From: Ruminococcus sp.
Lineage (GTDB): Bacteria; Bacillota; Clostridia; Oscillospirales; Acutalibacteraceae
DNA length: 9,864 bases
Direction of reading: 5' to 3'
Assembly (NCBI GenBank): GCA_017502425.1
Contig: JAFVVB010000079.1
Location: forward strand, 1-9,864
Shown here: piece after piece, positions 6,190 to 9,864 of the stretch
Layout of the letters: each line of letters starts with the position of its first letter
Position numbering within the stretch: position 1 is the stretch's first letter
Program-made: the position numbers and the translations under genes
Notes under the pieces: generated by a model
What the model was told of the DNA's origin: nothing
What the model saw: the letters and a program-made list of their open reading frames with translations, nothing else
Databases searched by the model: none

Positions 6190-7068
6190 TTAGAAAATCA
6201 GACTCGCTGTGTCGTCCCAACGACTGTATAACCTGCAATTAGGCTGTAAAATCAGGTATTTATAGTCTTCTACGGCAGTTTTACTCATACAATCGTCATC
6301 AATAACCAGTGACATTGAAAGGTACGAATATTTAATTCTGCCATATGGAAGTCTTTCGAGTGGAGTAGCTGTTTTTCTGACTTCATTGATAAACTGAGAT
6401 ACAACGCTTTCTTTACATGCGTGCTCTCTTACCCACTTAGCCTGATCGTTCTCATCGTTACTTGAATAAAGCACTCTGAGAGTAATCTGGTCAGGGTCAA
6501 AAAGTTTTTTAGCATCAAGGAAAAACTCTTGTGGTTTACCGTCGTATTTATCAAAGTAATCAGTTAAATTCACTGATAGTCTCAAATTAAAACCATGGTC
6601 TTTGATTTTTTTACACAGATTCTTGAGTTTTACAGAATGTTTAGTCGGCATCTGAGTATAGTCAATATTGACTTTGTCATCAAACGCAGTTATGGATACG
6701 CTGATAGTACTGATACCGACAGTACCCCTTAAAAACTCCAGATACTCATCATCGAGAAATGCACCCGTGGTCTGCATTTCAATCCATCTGAATGGTTTAG
6801 TAAGACTATTATTCATTTGTGAAAAAAGATATAGAAACTGACGATTCTGCTGTGGCTCACTGGTACCAGTAAGCATAACAGTATTACACCCGTTATCTCT
6901 GGCAAAAGCCATTCGCTCAAGATAATCACGCTGATGCACATCGTAATCAGGCTTATTGATATCAATTAAATTATCAATACTCTCGCAGTGCATTCTGCTG
7001 ACACAGAAACGGCAATTATTTACGCATTGTTTATTTGGAACAACAATAGACAAACTCTGAATATTCAA
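6190..7068 (-). CDS. Radical SAM protein of unknown function
   Basis: The start is TTG at 7068-7066, behind AAGGGG at an 8-base distance. An in-frame TAA at 7083-7081 excludes any longer form, and the next ATG would remove the cluster motif. The 292-residue protein has the canonical C15-x3-C19-x2-C22 site for a 4Fe-4S cluster with S-adenosylmethionine, just after the first strand L-S-I-V-V-P. T69-S-E-P stands at the place of the SAM-amino-binding GGEP motif. The S-V-S-I-T-A-F-D strand (123-130) and L-R-L-S-V-N-L-T-D (162-170) fit later barrel strands. Extra cysteines are C28, C61, C152, C218, C260 and C278; there is no clear SPASM-type Cys cluster. It lies between nicotinate phosphoribosyltransferase and gap, with a promoter of its own. 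The context suggests a link to NAD or central metabolism, but no reaction can be assigned. Confidence 0.88.
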   Translation of the reverse strand: MNIQSLSIVVPNKQCVNNCRFCVSRMHCESIDNLIDINKPDYDVHQRDYLERMAFARDNGCNTVMLTGTSEPQQNRQFLYLFSQMNNSLTKPFRWIEMQTTGAFLDDEYLEFLRGTVGISTISVSITAFDDKVNIDYTQMPTKHSVKLKNLCKKIKDHGFNLRLSVNLTDYFDKYDGKPQEFFLDAKKLFDPDQITLRVLYSSNDENDQAKWVREHACKESVVSQFINEVRKTATPLERLPYGRIKYSYLSMSLVIDDDCMSKTAVEDYKYLILQPNCRLYSRWDDTASLIF

Positions 7069-7100
7069 GTGAATTTCCCCTTAATCTCTTAATTAATAAA

Positions 7101-7129
7101 ATAATATTATATTTATAAGCTCAGGTCAA
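7101..7129 (-). promoter_or_regulatory. Sigma-A-type promoter before the radical SAM-gap unit
   Basis: On the minus strand TTGACC (7129-7124, 5 of 6 matches) is followed after exactly 17 bases by TATTAT (7106-7101, 5 of 6). Transcription would start near 7094 and give a leader of about 26 bases to the TTG start at 7068. The surrounding sequence is very AT-rich. No terminator hairpin is visible between the nicotinate phosphoribosyltransferase stop (7153) and this promoter, so read-through from the NAD operon may add to its output. Confidence 0.7.
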
Positions 7130-7152
7130 GACTTAATAAAATGAGAATAAGA

Positions 7153-8346
7153 TTACTTTTCTCTATTGAGTCTGAAGTCTACTGAACGCTTGAGATAATC
7201 GAGGTATTCAGCGTCACGACACATAGCTTTTGATGGGGTATCAGAAAGCTTGGCTACCGGTCTGCCATTTACATACTGGAGTTTGATAACGATATTGAGT
7301 GCTTGTTCACAAGTATCGTTAGAACAGAAAGTACCGATACCAAAAGATACTTTAGTTTTATCGCAAAAATAATCATAAAGAGCCTGAGCTCTATCAAAAT
7401 CAAGGCTGTCACTGAATAAGAGAAGTTTGGTTTTAGGGTCAACGCCAAAGCTCTTATAGTGCTCAATCATTTTTTCACCCCACACAAAAGGATCACCGCT
7501 ATCGTGACGTACACCTGTGTAGTTATTCACCATTGAACGACTAAAGTCTTTTAAGAATAGATCAGTAGTGACAGTATCTGTCAGCGCCGTACCGTTATCA
7601 CCGTTATACTCATCATACCAGTCTTTCATAGCAAAATGATTAGTATAAGCAAGCGGTATTGAATCAATGCCCTGATACATCTGAACGAATTCGTGAGCAT
7701 ATGTACCGATTGGTGTGAGATTAAACTTTTTAGCTATATAAACGTTTGACGTACCGACGCATTTATCGGTTTCAGTAGCAAGACGTCTTACTACTACCTC
7801 TTCCCACTCTCGTGATAATCTTCTTCTGCATCCGAATTCGGCAAACTTGAAAGTATATGTACCGTCGTTTAAAGCCTCTATCTTTTTATCTAATTTTTCT
7901 TTTGCAGAATTAAGAAGTTTCTCATAATCGTGAGCCATTCTGAAATACACTTCGTTTACTATCTCTAAAAGATAGATTTCAAACTGCATAGCAGAAAATA
8001 GCGGACCATCAACAACAATGCTGAGCTCTCCGTTTTCACTAAGAGAAATGTCCACATAATCTCTGATTGGATGCCATAATCTCAAAAACTCTACATAGTC
8101 GTTTTTTATAAATCTGATTGAGCGAAGATAATCAAGCTCATCGTCAGTAAATCTCAGCGTACACAGATGATCAACCTGAGCGCTGATTTCATCAGCCATT
8201 TCTTTAGTGAAAACGACGTCATTATTACGGCACTTAAAATAATACTGACCACATAAATCAGTGTGTTTATGGAAAATAACCTGATCCATATTAAATTTAT
8301 ATAAGTCTGTGTCTAGTAGTGATACTACGATAGGATTAAGTTTCAT
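7153..8346 (-). CDS. pncB: Nicotinate phosphoribosyltransferase
   Basis: It makes nicotinate mononucleotide from nicotinate and phosphoribosyl pyrophosphate, helped by ATP hydrolysis, the first committed step of deamidated NAD salvage. Family signatures are L11-D-T-D-L-Y-K near the N-terminus, F168-A-E-F-G-C-R-R-R, G198-T-S-N-V-Y, G214-T-Y-A-H218-E (the histidine phosphorylated in studied members), L255-T-D-T-V-T-T-D and G278-V-R-H-D-S-G-D-P. At 397 residues it matches the E. coli-type PncB length. AAAGGAAAG precedes the ATG. It follows the adenylyltransferase gene after 17 bases and is the last gene of the salvage operon. In the family G-T-R-R-R is more usual; here C173 replaces the Thr. Confidence 0.96.
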   Translation of the reverse strand: MKLNPIVVSLLDTDLYKFNMDQVIFHKHTDLCGQYYFKCRNNDVVFTKEMADEISAQVDHLCTLRFTDDELDYLRSIRFIKNDYVEFLRLWHPIRDYVDISLSENGELSIVVDGPLFSAMQFEIYLLEIVNEVYFRMAHDYEKLLNSAKEKLDKKIEALNDGTYTFKFAEFGCRRRLSREWEEVVVRRLATETDKCVGTSNVYIAKKFNLTPIGTYAHEFVQMYQGIDSIPLAYTNHFAMKDWYDEYNGDNGTALTDTVTTDLFLKDFSRSMVNNYTGVRHDSGDPFVWGEKMIEHYKSFGVDPKTKLLLFSDSLDFDRAQALYDYFCDKTKVSFGIGTFCSNDTCEQALNIVIKLQYVNGRPVAKLSDTPSKAMCRDAEYLDYLKRSVDFRLNREK

Positions 8347-8363
8347 AGTGCTTTCCTTTCTGA

Positions 8364-8918
8364 TTATATACTATCTGTTTCTAAGTTATCTTTACACGAT
8401 AAAATGGTGGATTTAAAGGTTTCGTATTCTCCCCATAATTTTTCATTAGTGTATTTTTTCCACTCACAAAAATCATCACAAACGAGATGTTCGCGCATTT
8501 TGGTAGCTGATATATCAATAGTTTTTGGAATATACAACTCCGCTACCACTAATGAGCTGACGCTGTCAAACCAGTCTATGCGACGCTGTTCTTTTCCCGA
8601 TACGAGTAAGTCGGGAGTCTTTGAAAAACGTTCAACTACATTTTCAAGAACGTATTCCCCCCATTTAGAGTTGTTTCCTACTCCTATATCAGGCAACGGA
8701 AAAATCTTAACTTTATCATCAAAAACTTTTCTCAGTATGCTCTCTCGTTTTTCGTAAGTAAACGGATTTTTAGCAGTACCGTGTTCCTGTGATGAACCTA
8801 TAAACACACCGACCTCATCACACAGCGCTACGGCTTTATTAATTATTTCTTCGTGTCCCAGATGAAAGGTCTGGAATCGTCCGATAACGATGCCGAGTCT
8901 AAAAGGTTTATTCCCCAT
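8364..8918 (-). CDS. Nicotinate/nicotinamide mononucleotide adenylyltransferase-type nucleotidyltransferase
   Basis: It most likely joins AMP from ATP to nicotinate mononucleotide, giving NaAD. The 184-residue protein has the nucleotidyltransferase signature G13-R-F-Q-T-F-H19-L-G-H22 at the first turn and I136-S-A-T-K-M-R142 (the ISxTxxR motif) near the end. G-R-F-Q with H-x-G-H is the style of the NadM/NadR group rather than bacterial NadD, which usually has G-G-x-F-x-P-x-H. No kinase or DNA-binding domain of NadR is attached. Preference for NaMN or NMN cannot be read from the sequence, so I give no symbol; the operon context argues for NaMN. AAGGGGTGG precedes the ATG, the gap to the NAD synthetase gene is 20 bases and the gap to pncB is 17. 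Confidence 0.9.
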   Translation of the reverse strand: MGNKPFRLGIVIGRFQTFHLGHEEIINKAVALCDEVGVFIGSSQEHGTAKNPFTYEKRESILRKVFDDKVKIFPLPDIGVGNNSKWGEYVLENVVERFSKTPDLLVSGKEQRRIDWFDSVSSLVVAELYIPKTIDISATKMREHLVCDDFCEWKKYTNEKLWGEYETFKSTILSCKDNLETDSI

Positions 8919-8938
8919 AAAACCACCCCTTGTGTATT

Positions 8939-9664
8939 TTAAAGCTTTGGATCAAAAGAAGGCATAAGCTGTAACTTAAACAGATTCATTTTATGCATTC
9001 GATCTATTCTCTGCTTTTTATCTTCATCTTCAATTATACCTTCTCTGATATAGCGATCCAGTTCATCATAAGTAAAACCGAGATTATCTTCGTCAGTTTT
9101 ACCACACAAACCATCAATAGGTACTTTATCGACCAGCACGTCAGGTAAACCTAAAATCCTGCCTATTTCTTTGACTTCTCTGACAGTAAGATTAGAACAC
9201 GGACTGAAATCGCCGACGGAATCACCATATCGTGTGGAGTATCCGACCCAATCCTCGGACAGATTGCAAGTATTCGCTACTCTGCCGTTGTTACTCTGGG
9301 AAACTGCATAGAGCGTTGCCATTCTGACTCTCGGAGCAAGATTAGTCATACTCAGTGCATTAAGCTCAAATGGTATAGCATCAACAATACAGTCCATGGC
9401 ATCTTTAATATTAACGACAAAGTGTTTGATACCTAAAGTATCAACTAAAAGCTGTGCCATATCTATATCATGTTGCTCTCCGTTTGGCATCAATACACCT
9501 ATAACACGGTCTTTACCAAGCGCTTCTACACATAAAGCAGCAACAACCGAGCTGTCTTTTCCGCCTGAAATACCTACTACGGCATTACAACCTTTTCCGT
9601 TTTTATCGAAAAAATCTCTAATCCACTTAACGCAATCATTTTTTACTATTTCAGCGTTGAACAT
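8939..9664 (-). CDS. nadE: Ammonia-dependent NAD synthetase
   Basis: It amidates NaAD to NAD, using ATP and ammonia. I choose the ATG at 9664-9662 because AGAAGG (9678-9673) stands 8 bases before it. The GTG at 9673-9671, three codons upstream, shares a base with that site. The protein is then 241 residues, the size of the single-domain ammonia-dependent form; no N-terminal glutaminase domain is present. In this numbering S33-G-G-K-D-S is the PP-loop for ATP, G-V-L-M-P-N follows at 56-61, and N108-L-A-P-R-V-R-M and C133-N-L-S-E-D-W-V-G-Y-S-T are the substrate-binding parts. K-V-P-I-D-G-L-C-G-K-T-D-E-D (180-193) is typical of the C-terminal loop. It follows the nicotinamidase-like gene after 15 bases, which implies coupled translation. 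Confidence 0.95.
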   Translation of the reverse strand: MFNAEIVKNDCVKWIRDFFDKNGKGCNAVVGISGGKDSSVVAALCVEALGKDRVIGVLMPNGEQHDIDMAQLLVDTLGIKHFVVNIKDAMDCIVDAIPFELNALSMTNLAPRVRMATLYAVSQSNNGRVANTCNLSEDWVGYSTRYGDSVGDFSPCSNLTVREVKEIGRILGLPDVLVDKVPIDGLCGKTDEDNLGFTYDELDRYIREGIIEDEDKKQRIDRMHKMNLFKLQLMPSFDPKL

Positions 9665-9672
9665 ATTTTTCA

Positions 9673-9678
9673 CCTTCT
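9673..9678 (-). promoter_or_regulatory. nadE: Ribosome binding site fixing the nadE start
   Basis: AGAAGG ends 8 bases before the ATG at 9664-9662. The alternative GTG (9673-9671) overlaps this site and cannot use it, so the ATG is preferred. Confidence 0.75.
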
Positions 9679-9679
9679 G

Positions 9680-9864
9680 TTATTCTATCACCTGAATCTG
9701 ACAGCATTTCATAGTAGCTAAAGCACAGTTATGGGTATCTACTGTTACACCGGCACAGCATTTAGCATCTACTGTAATTAAAGCTTCTGGGAAGTTCGCT
9801 TTTAAAACAAGTGCGTTACTTACTACGCAAATATCGGTGCATAAACCGATAAGTTCTACACTAA
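9680..9864 (-). CDS. Isochorismatase-family cysteine hydrolase, probable nicotinamidase (N-terminus outside the window)
   Basis: Only the last 60 codons are seen; the frame is open to the right edge and ends in TAA at 9682-9680. The visible part has G6-L-C-T-D-I-C12-V-V-S-N-A, the motif of isochorismatase-like hydrolases in which the cysteine after T-D-x attacks the amide (C12 here). It is followed by a V-D-A-K-C-C-A-G strand and a T-H-N-C-A-L-A-T-M helix, the usual end of these proteins. The likely reaction is nicotinamide to nicotinate plus ammonia. The assignment to nicotinamidase rather than another member rests mainly on context: it is the gene directly before nadE, the adenylyltransferase and pncB, whose pathway starts from nicotinate. 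The metal-binding and catalytic Asp/Lys residues are expected in the unseen N-terminal part. Confidence 0.85.
   Translation of the reverse strand, partial: SVELIGLCTDICVVSNALVLKANFPEALITVDAKCCAGVTVDTHNCALATMKCCQIQVIE

Noticed and set aside
6168..6191. Terminator between the radical SAM gene and gap
   Set aside because: The CAGC-AAAA-GCTG stem has only 4 bp, and on the coding strand the T run precedes it rather than follows it.
7269..7466. 65-codon minus-strand frame inside pncB
   Set aside because: It is an out-of-frame shadow of the conserved phosphoribosyltransferase sequence.
8404..8757. 117-codon plus-strand frame opposite the adenylyltransferase
   Set aside because: It is antisense to a conserved enzyme with all motifs intact; the protein looks like random S/T-rich sequence.
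9665..9673. GTG start giving three more residues to NAD synthetase
   Set aside because: The GTG overlaps the only Shine-Dalgarno site, which is correctly spaced for the ATG at 9664.
9396..9695. 99-codon plus-strand frame opposite NAD synthetase
   Set aside because: It is antisense to the PP-loop region of nadE and has no protein-like features.

Overview
The window is AT-rich DNA with strong Shine-Dalgarno sites, intrinsic terminators, a Sfp-type phosphopantetheinyl transferase and an OmpR/VanS-like two-component pair. This points to a low-GC Firmicute, most likely a clostridium of the gut-commensal kind. That placement rests on protein character and gene layout only; no rRNA or other taxonomic marker is present.

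Left part (1-4440). Two minus-strand genes for extracytoplasmic proteins lie divergent from a plus-strand two-component system. The first, cut by the left edge, is a signal-peptide protein carrying a cysteine version of the UGSC selenoprotein-type motif followed by a second conserved domain. The second is a membrane-anchored protein with two tandem beta-rich, lipocalin-like repeats. The response regulator and histidine kinase overlap by 11 bases and end at a strong bidirectional terminator at about 4401-4433. The divergent intergenic region holds a perfect 10-bp inverted repeat just upstream of the regulator promoter.

Middle part (4448-7129). All genes are on the minus strand: an orphan Sfp-type phosphopantetheinyl transferase, glyceraldehyde-3-phosphate dehydrogenase (gap) with its own terminator, and a radical SAM protein of unknown function starting with TTG. 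A good sigma-A-type promoter lies just upstream of the radical SAM gene. The 45-base gap before gap suggests that the two are transcribed together.

Right part (7153-9864). A tightly packed minus-strand operon encodes the whole deamidating NAD salvage (Preiss-Handler) route in order of transcription: nicotinamidase-like cysteine hydrolase (partial), ammonia-dependent NAD synthetase, nucleotidyltransferase of the NMN/NaMN adenylyltransferase type, and nicotinate phosphoribosyltransferase. Together they would convert nicotinamide to nicotinate, NaMN, NaAD and NAD. The next genes downstream are the radical SAM enzyme and the NAD-using glycolytic enzyme GAPDH.

Most of the window is ordinary housekeeping metabolism. 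The parts worth a second look are the radical SAM gene between NAD salvage and gap, the exported UGSC-like cysteine protein, and the regulator-linked surface protein.
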